64,000 nt of DNA from Zanthoxylum bungeanum (taxonomy: Eukaryota > Streptophyta > Magnoliopsida > Sapindales > Rutaceae): positions 186,001 through 250,000 of the forward strand of contig SKCR01038155.1 of assembly GCA_019454045.1 (NCBI GenBank), in the 5' to 3' direction. This document shows, in pieces, positions 47,514 to 58,077 of the stretch. Under the pieces are notes generated by a model that saw nothing but the letters and a program-made list of their open reading frames with translations, did no database searches and had not been told where the DNA came from. Position numbers and translations under genes: made by a program. Numbering within the stretch: the stretch's first letter is position 1; each line of letters opens with the position of its first letter.

Positions 47514-48935
47514 TGTTAGTGTTCCTAGAACATTCATAGGATCTAATAAGCAAGAAAAACAATTGATATGATCATTATAAGGTGCGAAATAGACTTACAA
47601 TGAGTGATAGAGCTTTAAAAAAATTTGAGAGTAAGATCTCCAAGATCCAAGCTTTTGGATGATTCCAAGCTTTTGAGTAGTTTCCCTATCACCTTTGTTC
47701 ACTTCCAAAGTGCTAGCTTTTTGTTGATTTGAAAACAAATCCAAGAGAGAAGAGGTGTATGAAATTCGGCCAACACTTGAGCTTCTAGGGTTTCAAGTTT
47801 TTGATTTTGTTAAGTGTTTTACAAAATGTAGAGATGCCTTTTGTTATTTACCTTTAGGTGAAACCATTTCACCTTTTACCCTAAACAAGGTAGATATTGG
47901 TAAATGGTTTTCAAAAAGAAAACAAGGTAGTTGTGTGGTGGGAACACCTACCACACATGGGCTCCAAATATTTGAATTCGAAATTCAAATATCTCTATGA
48001 ACATTTGCCGCTGCTCGGTTCCGTTTAATCCAATTAAACGAACCTTCGTCGCTAAATAATTAAATCTAATTTAATTAAATGACGATGCCTCGCAAATATA
48101 TTACGAACGTCGTTCACGAACTAATTCTAAATTAATTCGTTCGTTCGTATTAAAGTCCGACTTTAATCTCGTAATGAAATCCAATTAATTTTAATATATC
48201 CGATATATTAATTTTAGCCCATTTGAATAAATAAATAGAAAAATCAAATTTAACTATTAAATTTATTTTACCGATTAATTCCAAATTAATCGCGTTCTTT
48301 CTCTACTGAACACATTTAATCCTAGATTAAATAAAGCCCCTTAATCCCAGATTAATTTTCTCTCTCTTAATTAATCCCAGATTAATTCTAATTTAAGTCA
48401 ACTGTCATCGGTGAATCTTTGGAAGCGACCCAAGAGATCTCTGGATATGTTGGTAGTAAATCCGGTTATCGGACTATCCGAATAAAGTGAGTACCTCGTA
48501 CCACGTGCTTACCGATTTACAAGACATGGTTGGCTTCTAGCAAAGCACCGTGCCTACCCAATTCTCCAGAAATATTCTTACTGGAATATATAATCTATGT
48601 CAGACGTAGAATACCTAGTATCTCGTAATACGATCTAGTATCAGATGTCACGTGCTAGGCCTGAGGCTGGAATTGTGTCTGCCCCGTACGAAACACATAT
48701 CGGATATCAAACAACTAGTCTTTTTGAATCGGATAATCATGACCTTGTCACATTATCCTGATGGTCGCAACACAATAGAGAACGAGTTATGAATCCCTGC
48801 GTGATCATCATCTCCATATGTCTGGAGTGATACTTCCGTCTTGACATCACATCCAATACACTACGATTCTCGATAAACCCAATAGAGGCGTACACAGAAC
48901 CTGTTAAAGCCCTGGATGACCAAAACCAAAGTTTA
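47514..48935 (-). repeat. 5' LTR of copia element 1, broken at its outer end
   Basis: It is collinear with 39382-40807 of the 3' LTR through CCAAAACCAAAGTTTA, then changes abruptly to LOG-like sequence. About 500 bases containing the outer TGTTAG end are missing, and they do not reappear in the next 2 kb. Confidence 0.85.
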
Positions 48936-49344
48936 TGGATTAATGGGAAGTATTTCAAAAGCCGTTCAGGAAAGTGGCGGACATGTTTTGGGAATCATTC
49001 CAAAACCTTTGGCGGACGAACACTTAATCGGGCCCACAAACGAAGATGAACGCATCGTATCAGTAGCATCATGGGCGCACTTAAATATTCATCGGAAGCC
49101 CATTGGGTTACTAAACATCGAGCATTTCTTCGACTTTCTGTTTGTTTTCCTTGCGGAAGCAAAGAGGCATGAGTTCGTCACGAAATCAGTGGATGAGATT
49201 TTCCTGACTGCTACAAAGGCCGAAGAATTGATTGACCAAATCCTAGCCTTTGAACCAAAAATCGACCCCATTCTCTCCAAGTTGGACTGGTCAGACAACG
49301 ATCGTGGTAAGAAGTGCAAATTGGACATAGATCTTAATCGGTAA
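48916..49344 (+). pseudogene. Intronless LOG-like (cytokinin phosphoribohydrolase) fragment fused to a copia LTR
   Basis: A 142-codon open frame begins with an ATG supplied by the LTR (MTKTKVY) and continues as LOG-family sequence: GLMGSISKAVQESGGHVLGI, IPKPLADEHLIGPT, ASWAHLNIHRKPIGLLNI, ATKAEELIDQILAF and DPILSKLDWS. LOG enzymes convert cytokinin riboside monophosphates to free bases in the cytosol. Here the block of about 32 residues that should carry the catalytic PGGxGTxxE motif is missing in frame between ERIVSV and ASWAHL, and the Rossmann-fold N-terminus is absent. No intron is present where LOG genes have several, so a reverse-transcribed copy is likely. It cannot be an active LOG. 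The C-terminus most resembles LOG10-type members. Confidence 0.75.
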
Positions 49345-50035
49345 TTTTTCGTAGATTTTCAGCCAACCATGTACTATCTTCTAAACTCTTCTTCTACTAT
49401 TTAAAACAAAGCCATATTTAAAGCTAGGTGATGGTTTGGTGTCTTCCTTCACTCACTACCTCTCTATAAGGAAAAGCTGTGAAGGCACCTAGATAATCAT
49501 TCACCCATAGCTTGTTGTGATAGACTAGTTTGGAGGACTTGTTGTTTATTCCTGTCACCAAGCGATAAGAGCCTAAGAGGCTTGGGTACTTAAGAGAGCC
49601 TTGCTCCACCCTCCCTCTGGGGAATCTACAACGGGAAGTCTATTCAACAGTTAGTCACACACCATGACCAGTAGAAGTTATTTCTTTATGTTTATGGTTT
49701 TGTTTTTATGTTGACTAAAAAAGTGAAATTGGTAAGAGATAGCTGTGTAAGGAATTTCCACTCATGAGACGTATTTCAAACCCATTTTCGAACAAGTTAA
49801 TTTTTGTTTATTTCCTTTTGAATTATTTAATTTGTAAATTCTCCATAAAACTGACTTAAATAGATCTTCATATGCTTAGTTGGCAGGTATTATCAACATA
49901 CATGGTAAATACTGACATGAGCTAAAATTGAAAAGATTGTAAATTCAGTGCTATAGTTTAATTGGAGGAAGCATCTCAAAAAGTGATGGGATAAATTTTT
50001 TTTTTTACATATGAGATCCGAGTTATTAAGTCTGT
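49345..50035. other. Unassigned sequence after the LOG-like fragment
   Basis: No gene or repeat with a second copy is visible. The first ~70 bases could be the 3' UTR of the LOG-like copy. No poly(A) run is seen that would mark the end of a processed copy. Confidence 0.4.
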
Positions 50036-50120
50036 AAGGGTGTTTTAACACCTAGTACCCTAAAACCAACTGGTTTGGGAGTCATTGGCCCAAAGCTCAC
50101 TACATGGATCAAAAATGATG

Positions 50121-50217
<97 letters not shown>

Positions 50218-50311
50218 GAAGTCTGGATAATTAAGTCCGTAGGGTGTTTTAACACCTGGTGCCCTAAAGCCAACTAGTTCGGGAGCTACCGACCCAAAGC
50301 TCGCTACATAG
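50036..50311. repeat. (AT)n array between two copies of a ~75-base segment
   Basis: About 45 AT dinucleotides (50124-50217) are flanked by related segments at 50026-50110 and 50220-50311. Both contain ATTAAGTC, GTGTTTTAACACCT, GCCCAAAGCTC/ACCCAAAGCTC and CTACAT. The frame across the array is an artefact of the repeat. Confidence 0.85.
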
Positions 50312-50639
50312 ACGGAAGGTATTGTATATAAATACAAAGTCAAAATTCAAAAATCAAAGAAAAAATCAGAAAAATCAGGAAAATTATTCCATTACTACAA
50401 AAGATGTGTATTATGATAAAAACTTTATGACAAAAATATTACTCTCTAATCAACTACACTTATGACTGTTGTGGGAAAAAATAAGTTGTTTAAATATTTT
50501 GTTAGCTGTGTATATGGAGAATGGTAAAAATAATCGGAGAATTTACTTGTTTAATAATTTAGAATGAAACAAAACAATTAGTAAACTTGGAGTAGAAGTT
50601 TCACCTAATTAGTCACTAACTTCTTTATTCTATTTTCTC

Positions 50640-50879
50640 TTGTCTTTTTGCTTTTGTGTGCATTAGTTTCACTACCTTTTTTCTTTTGTAAAATGTTTGT
50701 GGGTATCATTGCTGTAAACCTTCACGAGACTACAACTCGTCCACTAGGGACACCTAGGGGTTTAAAGGCTTGTTGCATATGCTAAATGCAATCGTGATCC
50801 CTACGAAAGTGGTTTAGTTAAATTTTATTATGTTATTTTATTTTGCTCGAGGACTAGCAAAATGTTAGGTTTGGGGGTG
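50640..50879 (+). mobile_element. 3' end of the internal region of another gypsy element
   Basis: The stretch ending CTCGAGGACTAGCAAAATGT and TAGGTTTGGGGGTG is the usual sequence between the pol stop and the LTR in a group of plant gypsy elements, with the G-rich tail as polypurine tract. Coding sequence is not present, and the left limit is uncertain. Confidence 0.55.
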
Positions 50880-52709
50880 TGATGAGTGGTAAAACTATCA
50901 CTATTTCCCACTCATTTAACTTATATTTTGCATAGTTTCTTGAGTTTTGTGAATATTTTGATGTGTTTTGTGTTATTTTGTAGATAAATAAAGTTTCAGG
51001 ACATTCTGGAGGTGATTGAAGCAAAACTGTGAAATTTGGTGAAATTTGGCAAAAAGGGTATTTTGGTAATTTTGGGCGTCCCGACACAAAAGGTATTTTG
51101 GTAATTTTCCCGACACCAAAATAAAGTTCAGGACATTCTGGAGGTGATTTGGAGCAAAAATATGAAATTTGGCAAAAAGGGTATTTTGGTAATTTTGGGC
51201 GTCCTGACACCGAGGGTATTTTGGTAATTGCACCGCATGCCACGTGTCAAAAATTCAGTGATCCAAATTTGTTAGCCACCATGCCCGTGTCGACAGTTCA
51301 GCGATCCAAAAAAAATAAAAATAAAAAAATAATATAATATAATAATAAAAAAATCAGAAAAATAATAATAAAAAATTAGATTTTTTTTCCTATAAATAGA
51401 TTTTGAATTTTTTAGTTTCAATGTACTTTTCCTCTGAAATCCTTATAAATAAATTGAGAGTTCTCTTCTTTAGTTTCTTTTATTCAGTTTTATTTACATT
51501 TGTAGTAGTAATTCTCTGCTATAAATAGTAGTTTTAATTCATCCATGATGGGGTAACTTCTCCCTGCTAGGTAATAAGGTACTACTTTTACTTTTGCTAT
51601 TTAGATTAATCTCCCTAAAATATAATATATAAACTATTTAAAATCTGAATTAATAAAGGATACCGCCAATTCCGGACGGTTGGTTATTCAATTAAACTAG
51701 TTAACCTGACTTAATGAGGATATCACCATACTGGACGGTTGGTTTAAGTTTATATTTCTGTTCCGCCTTATGGCTGGTATATTTGAATTTGACTTAATCA
51801 GGATACCGCCATTCCGGGCGGTTGGTTTAAAATATCACAAGATTATATATTATATTATTGGGAGATATCTAAATAGTAAATAGTAGAAGTTAATTCCTTT
51901 TACCTTAGCATTTTATTTATTTTTCTGCATTTACTTTTTAGTAATTTTTATATTTTTTTACTTGTCATAACTATGTGTTATAACCAAGTTAGTTTTCTAG
52001 GTTGTGATGATATCTAATATCACCGGTTTATAAGAGGTTATTTTATAATTTGAGTAATTTAAAGGTTTACTTATTAAGTCTTAAATGCTTCTTGTTGTTT
52101 GATCACCAATAAGATTGATGTGGTAAATCTAAAATGAACTAGACATAGGGATTTTAGGTTTCAACTTTTGACTTAATAACCCACGATCTTCTTTGAGGAT
52201 AGATAACCCTTTAATAGATTTCCTTACAGGATAGGAATATACTTGTCGGGCGGGGATAACCATAATTGGAACTTAAACTTAATGAATTCAGGTAATTTAA
52301 TTGACATAGACATATGATTCAATTGGATTAAACTGGGTATTTGTGTCTGACCATCGACAGATGCTTTCGCATAAATTTGTGTTCCAGGTTAGTAAACTGA
52401 TTTATTACACAAACATAAAATAATCACTTCATCTTTTTAAAGATATTAGAAAGATTCACAACCCTAGATCTTTGAGTCTTTTATTTTCTTAGTATTTTCT
52501 TTTGTTTTTTTTTAATTTATTTATTTAGCAAATCTACAAATCAAATTATTCAAGCAATCAATTCACTTCTCCCTCAATTAGATATTTGTAAATAGATAGT
52601 ATCAACAATTAATAACAATAGTAGGAATTAAGTCCTCGTGGGATCGATATTTTTATACTACTTGAACGATACGTGCGCTTGCGTTATACGTGTGTGTTTA
52701 CGCCGGTCA
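50880..52709 (+). repeat. LTR E, 3' LTR of a different gypsy family
   Basis: It begins TGATGAGTGG after a polypurine tract and ends near GCCGGTCA, just before sequence of LTR D. It contains two ~125-base tandem units (about 50990-51117 and 51118-51240) with GGACATTCTGGAGGTGATT and GGTATTTTGGTAATTTT, and three GGATA(C/T)..CCA..CGGTTGGTT units at about 51658, 51718 and 51800. No second copy is in the window, so the right end is inferred from the junction. Confidence 0.55.
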
Positions 52710-54187
52710 CTAACCTATTTTTTCGTCTCTCGAAAGCGTGTTACACGGCCGTTGGAAGGGTTGATGCTCCGCTATTTTTCTGATTTGCCGCTGTTTTAGA
52801 CTGCAGGTTTCTGGACTATTTTTATGGTAGTGGCGTGTGTGGTCTAGTTGTATAGGCGCAGTGTGCGAAGGGATATTTTGTGTGATTATTTTTGAGGGGT
52901 CGTGGCTCAGTTTTGTTGATTTGTGAAGGGTTTGTTTCACTGTAAGGGACGTGAGGGTTTCTGGTTTGTGAGTGTTTACCGAGAGTGAGAGTGAAGAAGG
53001 AGAAGAGTTTACGTGAAAGAGAGGCGTGAAGCTTTTGTGTGGGGTGAGGTGTTGCGTAAAGTGAGGTGCTGTTAGTGGCTTATGTGTGCGTGGATGGGCA
53101 GTGGCGTGATGAAAGGGATTTACCGTGAGTTGCTGCTTGGCATGAGGGTTTATTTTGTGTGAAGTTGATGGGCTGTTGAATGGTTTAAAGGCTTGGGTTT
53201 CATTTTGTGTGGCTGAATGAGTGTGAGAGATGGAGTGGCCACGTGAATGGCTTCAGGGGAGAGGGTATAGCGTGTGATGGGTCAGCCGTTTTTAGGGTTT
53301 GTTGTTTGTATATATTAAGAAGAGGGGCTGCTCGGTGAAAGAGAGAAAGAGAGTGGTGGAAGGCTGTGAGAGAGTGCAGTGAGGCGTCAAGGTGGTCTGA
53401 TGGTTCCCGTGAATGAGAGGGAATAAGGGTTTATGGGGTTGTGTGTGACGTGAGTATGCTTGGGTGGTTTGGGGCTGTGTGTAATGTGAGTATGCTTGGA
53501 TTGAGACGAGTCAGTGACCTAGGGTTTTATTGTTTGTTTCATTTTGGAGAGAGAGAGAGAGAGATAAGGGACGTGAATTAGGGTTTTTATTATTATTGTG
53601 TTTTGCCGTAGGGATGAGCTCCAAGGGAGTCAATGAGGTTTTGTGTTATTTTTATAGTGACAAGTTAGGGTTAAAGTTGTGCATGAGATTTTAAAAGGAA
53701 ATAAAAATCAATTAAATATGTGTGTATTTTAACTAATTTATTAAAGGAAAAGATATTTGTATTTTAGGTGGGAATGTCTTTAATTTGGTGAGTGAATTAT
53801 TTAAATTAGGAAGTGATTTATTTAAATTAGGAATTTAATTTAATTGGATTTTAATTGGATTTAATTTAATTGAATTTGATTTAATTTGTATTTTTAATAT
53901 GTTTTAATTATTTCTTAGATTGGGCTGGGTGAGATGGGATTGGTGTGTGTCTTAGTGATGTGTGGGCTTGGTGTGTGGTTTGTGGGGGTTTGGGCCAAGT
54001 GTGTGTTTTAAAACGGAAGTCCAACAAGCAAACCCGAAGCATAAACAAACGAATTAATTCCAACAAGATGTCAATTTTCGAGTCTCCCCTTCCGACGTCC
54101 GTTTCCCGCGACTTCCACGATTTAAGAGGTAGTGTCTCCATGTAAGACTCATCATCGGGACTTACATGCAAAAATGCAGTGCCTACA
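52710..54187 (-). repeat. LTR D, truncated 3' LTR of gypsy element D
   Basis: It ends GCAGTGCCTACA at 54187, with the polypurine tract CCCATCAAAGTGGGGGTGAC on the - strand beside it. Its left limit is CTAACCT..TCGTCTCTCGAAAGCG, which corresponds to the interior of LTR B near 31271. The rest of the LTR is missing where LTR E starts. A (GA)n run stands near 53550. Confidence 0.8.
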
Positions 54188-56273
54188 GTCACCCCCACTT
54201 TGATGGGCCTTGTACAATGTGTGACAATGACAATCCTATCAAAGTTTATGCAATGCATTTTTACTTACCTGGCTCGCCAGTTGCCACCTGACTTGCCTGT
54301 TGCCTCGAACTGAGTTGATTTGGTGGTGAGGTGCTGCGACCATTGAGGTTCATCCTTGCAAGATGTTGCGATCTCTAGGAATCACTACCGAACTAAACTG
54401 ATGAGAATTGGTTCATTTTCGAACCTTTACTGAATTGAGATTGTGGTCCATTTTCGATCCGTGCTCCATTTCCGGAGTGCTATTTTCGGCATGCTAAACC
54501 TCATTTCCGAGGCGTCGCTGATGTGATGATTGTTCATTTTCGAACTGTGCTCCATTTTCCGGAGTGCCATTTTCGGTGAGTGATAGAGTCCATTTTCGAA
54601 ACGTGCCCATTTTCAGAGTGCCATTTTTGGCGAGTGATAGAGTCCATTTTCGAACCGTGCCCCATTTTCGGAGTGCCATTTTCGGCAAGTGATAGTAGTC
54701 TATTTTCGAACCGTGCTCCATTTTCGGAGTGCCATTTTCGGTGAATGATAGAGTCCATTTTCGAACCGTGGTCCATTTTTGGAGTGCCATTTTCGGTGAG
54801 TGATGTAGTACATTTTCGAATCGTGCTCCATTTTCAGAGTGCCATTTCGGCATCTGACAAGATAATGGTCTATTTTTGAACCGTGTTCCATTTTCGGAGT
54901 GCCGTTTTCGGCGTCTGATGATAATGATCCATTTCCGAACTGTGCTTCATTTTAGAGTGCCATTTTCGATGAAACTAAAGCTGATGCTGATGTTGATGTG
55001 TCTCCATACCCGGAGTGTTATACCCGGCAGAAATGATACTGTGTCTACATACCCGAGTACCATACCTGGCAAAACTGATGCTGATACTAATGTGGGCCTC
55101 ACCCCCAGAGTGCCATACCCGGTAAGATTGATACTAGTGATGTGATGGTTCATTTCAACATATTGTTCTGCCTCTCACGAGATAATCCTGATAGCTAGAC
55201 ATATTTTCGTCCTTAATGAATGCTTCGTGTCGAAACTTGAGAACCTTCAAAGTACTTGATACACTCGACTTCGATCGTCTGAATAGGTGATCTGAACTAG
55301 ACTCCTGGTGTGTGTGTGTACCAAGGCTCTTTCGCAGCTTAATCCTTAAGTAGGCTAACTCGATGATTTTGTTTCAGAGAATCAGATCAGTGGGTCTAAC
55401 CAATCTAGATGTCTTGATCACACTATGTGATTACTTCGTCATACTCAACATGATATGGTCTTCTTCTTTTTTCCTTGTCTATTTCTCTTTATTCTTTTCA
55501 TTCTTTTTCTTCTTTGACACACCTACCCTTTAAGGTAGCATTTCTCCTCATGGTGGTCCTAATACATGCCCATGGGTAGCTTCACGCTTATCGGTTATAG
55601 GCGGTCTATTTTTTTTTTTCACTGTAGAGACTTTTTCTTTGTTTCTAACCATATAATATATCGTAGCATAAGTAAACCAGGGTGGACATCCATGCAAACG
55701 GTCATTCACTGATCCATCATCTCTTCAACTAGTAGTCTTGCCAACTACTCATGCTTCTACTGTTGATATCCTGTATTTAAGTGCTTATGAGTCTGGCCGA
55801 GATCAATCCATTCAGAGTACCGGACGAGAGCACGTCTCACACTTATCGTTTCTAAGGTTTCTCCCTACAGCAAACAATATCATCACCGGACATATGCTTA
55901 ACCATCAAAGACTTCTCTTTTTTTTTTTCACTCATTCCACGGAAATCTTCCTTTCCACTGCTGATAATGTGGGCTTTGCCCCTGAGATCCATTCCCAGAA
56001 CTCATATTGATATGGGCCTCAACCCTGGGATTCCTCCCCGAAACTGGTTCATTCCTGAAACTGATACTGATTCATTCCTGAAACTGTACTGTTGCTATTT
56101 CTGATTGGCTTGCTTCGCCGCTTTCTCTTTTTCTTCTTTGAAACATGTGAATACAAAACAAACACAAAAAGAATGAAAAATACGTTACGTGTATGGATGC
56201 ATGAATGAGTTTCCTATCATGTCGGGTTAGGTCTTCTACCAATTCCCTTGGTGACTGCCCGGTCTTCTCTTCC
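54188..56273 (-). repeat. 3' noncoding region of gypsy element D with its own tandem array
   Basis: About eight units of 55-65 bases with GTCCATTTTCGAACCGTGCT, CCATTTTCGGAGTGCCATTT and GGTGAGTGATAGA run from about 54410 to 54990, followed by shorter CATACCCGG units to 55140. The remaining sequence is collinear with elements A and B. The overlapping frames at 54494-54891 are translations of this array. Confidence 0.82.
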
Positions 56274-57971
56274 TCAGGCATAGTACTGCTTCAATCGATC
56301 GGCTCGGCGAACTCATCCCCTTCCAAGTCTGACAGTCTTACTGCCCCATTCCCCAATTTATGAATGGATATCCTGTCTTTTCTGCTTGCTTTTCCAGAGG
56401 ATGTCTCGTGTTCTAAACATCGCTGAGTATAATAGTACCAAGGTTGAATTCTTTTGTCAAATATAATAATGTTGCAGGTTGATAGGAAGAGACTCAGGCA
56501 AGTAAACGAAATAGACGTCTTGATTTTCATTAAGAAAAGGTTCGAACAAGTAGACAAAATAAATGTCTTTATTAAAAATGCTGGATCAAATAAACTATGA
56601 GGAACAGCTTCATCATTCGCAACATTGCCTTCTTCCTCGGCCTATGGTTCTCCACTGCTGTCATTCCCTATCGTCATGAAAAAAACTGGGTGGTTGAGAG
56701 TTTGGAGGACAAAGCTTTCTGGCAGGCCGGAGTTGATCATGTAGGTTGGTGGTTGAACGAAGTGGTAGTTTGGTAGAAGATTTCTGTGTGTGTTGGGTTG
56801 TTCTTTTTCTGGGTCGGGTATTTTATGTGAGTCAATGAGGTTTTGGATCTCATGCCTAAGGCGGGCACACATGTCAGTTTCATGACCTATTCTCCGATGG
56901 AAGTGACAATATAGGCTTAGATCCAGGTTGGGTGGCACATGGTTTGGAATTGGTTTAGGCTCTAACGGTTCAAGAAGTCATTACGCCTTCAGCTTTTCAA
57001 ACACCCTTGAAAGAGGCTTACCAAGGTTGGAAAATCACCTATTTTCGATGGCAGTGACCTCAGCGGTAGCGGGCATAGTCCCTGAAGGCCCCCCGATATT
57101 CCTTCTATTCTGGCCATAGAACTTTCGGTTTTCAGCCTTGTCCTCCTCAATATCCATAACTGTCTCCCTCAACTGTCAGAAATCAGCAATCATCGAAGTC
57201 ATCCTCCTCAGCTTACCATAAATAGAGGGCTTGGTGCCCTTGATGATCATTTTTATCTGGTCCTTCTCTGAGGGCCGAGTCTGCATCTTCAGAAGCTGGC
57301 TTCTCCAGCGATCTACATACTCCATGAAGTTCTCTTCCGGCTTCTACTTGGTATTCTCCAAGTCGTAGAGCGACAAGTCAATCTCTAAGTCTGTAACATA
57401 CTGTTTTAGAAAGGCATCTGACAGTTCTCTCCAATCTCCTTAACTTTTCTTTCAAGGCTATGGTACGACACTACGGGTGCCCTCTCAAGCGACATCTCAA
57501 ACATCTTCTGAACTTGGCGCTGTGACAGGCCCACTGAACTCATAACCAAAATATACTGTCGGAGATGGACCCACAGATCCCCAATCCCGTTGAATTTGGC
57601 TATGTCGGGCATCTTAAACTAAGCCGGGAGCTGCTCCTCAAAGGTCATCGCCTCATAATCCAATAAGTCCTCATGTTGACCGCTCATCTTACGGGTAACC
57701 GATTCTCCTGATCACGGAGTTTCTGTAATTCGGTCCGAGACCCGGCTATTCTTCCTGCGGCATACTCAGCTATATCATCATCAAATACAGAGATATCATC
57801 ACTCAACCTGTTCAGAGGCTCTTCATGCCTCACATTCTTAGAGTCTCCCCCAGCACGGGGCACAACCATCTTAGCCATAGCAGTGGTCAAAGCTTGCAAT
57901 TATTCAGTAACCTTTGTGAGACCATTCTCCAGCTGATCCATGCGAGATACCTTTTTTTCTGATCCACTCAT
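56274..57971 (-). pseudogene. gag: gag of gypsy element D joined to short pol scraps
   Basis: From ATG 57971 the frame gives MSGSEKKVSRMDQLENGLTK, a stop near 57900, then the gag core (PDIAKFNGIGDLWVHLRQYI, a YVDRWRSQLLKMQTRPSEKD segment) and a zinc-binding-like CHFHRRIGHETDMC segment near 56900. Several stops interrupt it. Left of ~56440 only two pol scraps remain: one matching 38000-38095 (RKDRISIHKL) and the last 20 residues of integrase (VRLSDLEGDEF). Protease, RT, both RNase H domains and most of integrase are gone. The copy could have moved only with help from a complete element. Confidence 0.75.
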
Positions 57972-58077
57972 ATTTGCTGACGGCCTTTTGATGAGTCTCC
58001 CATCTTTCCAAACCCAACAGATATCTATGATTGGTTTTAAGACATAAATGGTTAACATAATGCGTGTATGCAAGAGA

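Larger units (their letters stand above)
39382..48935 (-). mobile_element. Copia element 1 (decayed Ty1/copia with ~1.9-kb LTRs)
   Basis: Reading on the - strand: a broken 5' LTR (47514-48935), a tRNA-iMet primer-binding site, a ~2.2-kb noncoding leader, gag, protease, integrase, RT and RNase H in copia order, a polypurine tract and a complete 3' LTR (39382-41306). Stops and frameshifts interrupt all proteins. The left flank is CATAA; its duplicate cannot be found because the right LTR is broken. A second copy of the same family starts at 58078. Confidence 0.9.

Noticed and set aside
50026..50343. Frame with alternating Ile-Tyr
   Set aside because: It is a translation of the (AT)n array.
54494..54891. 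Overlapping frames with repeated KWHSENG-type peptides
   Set aside because: They derive from the ~60-base tandem array of gypsy element D.
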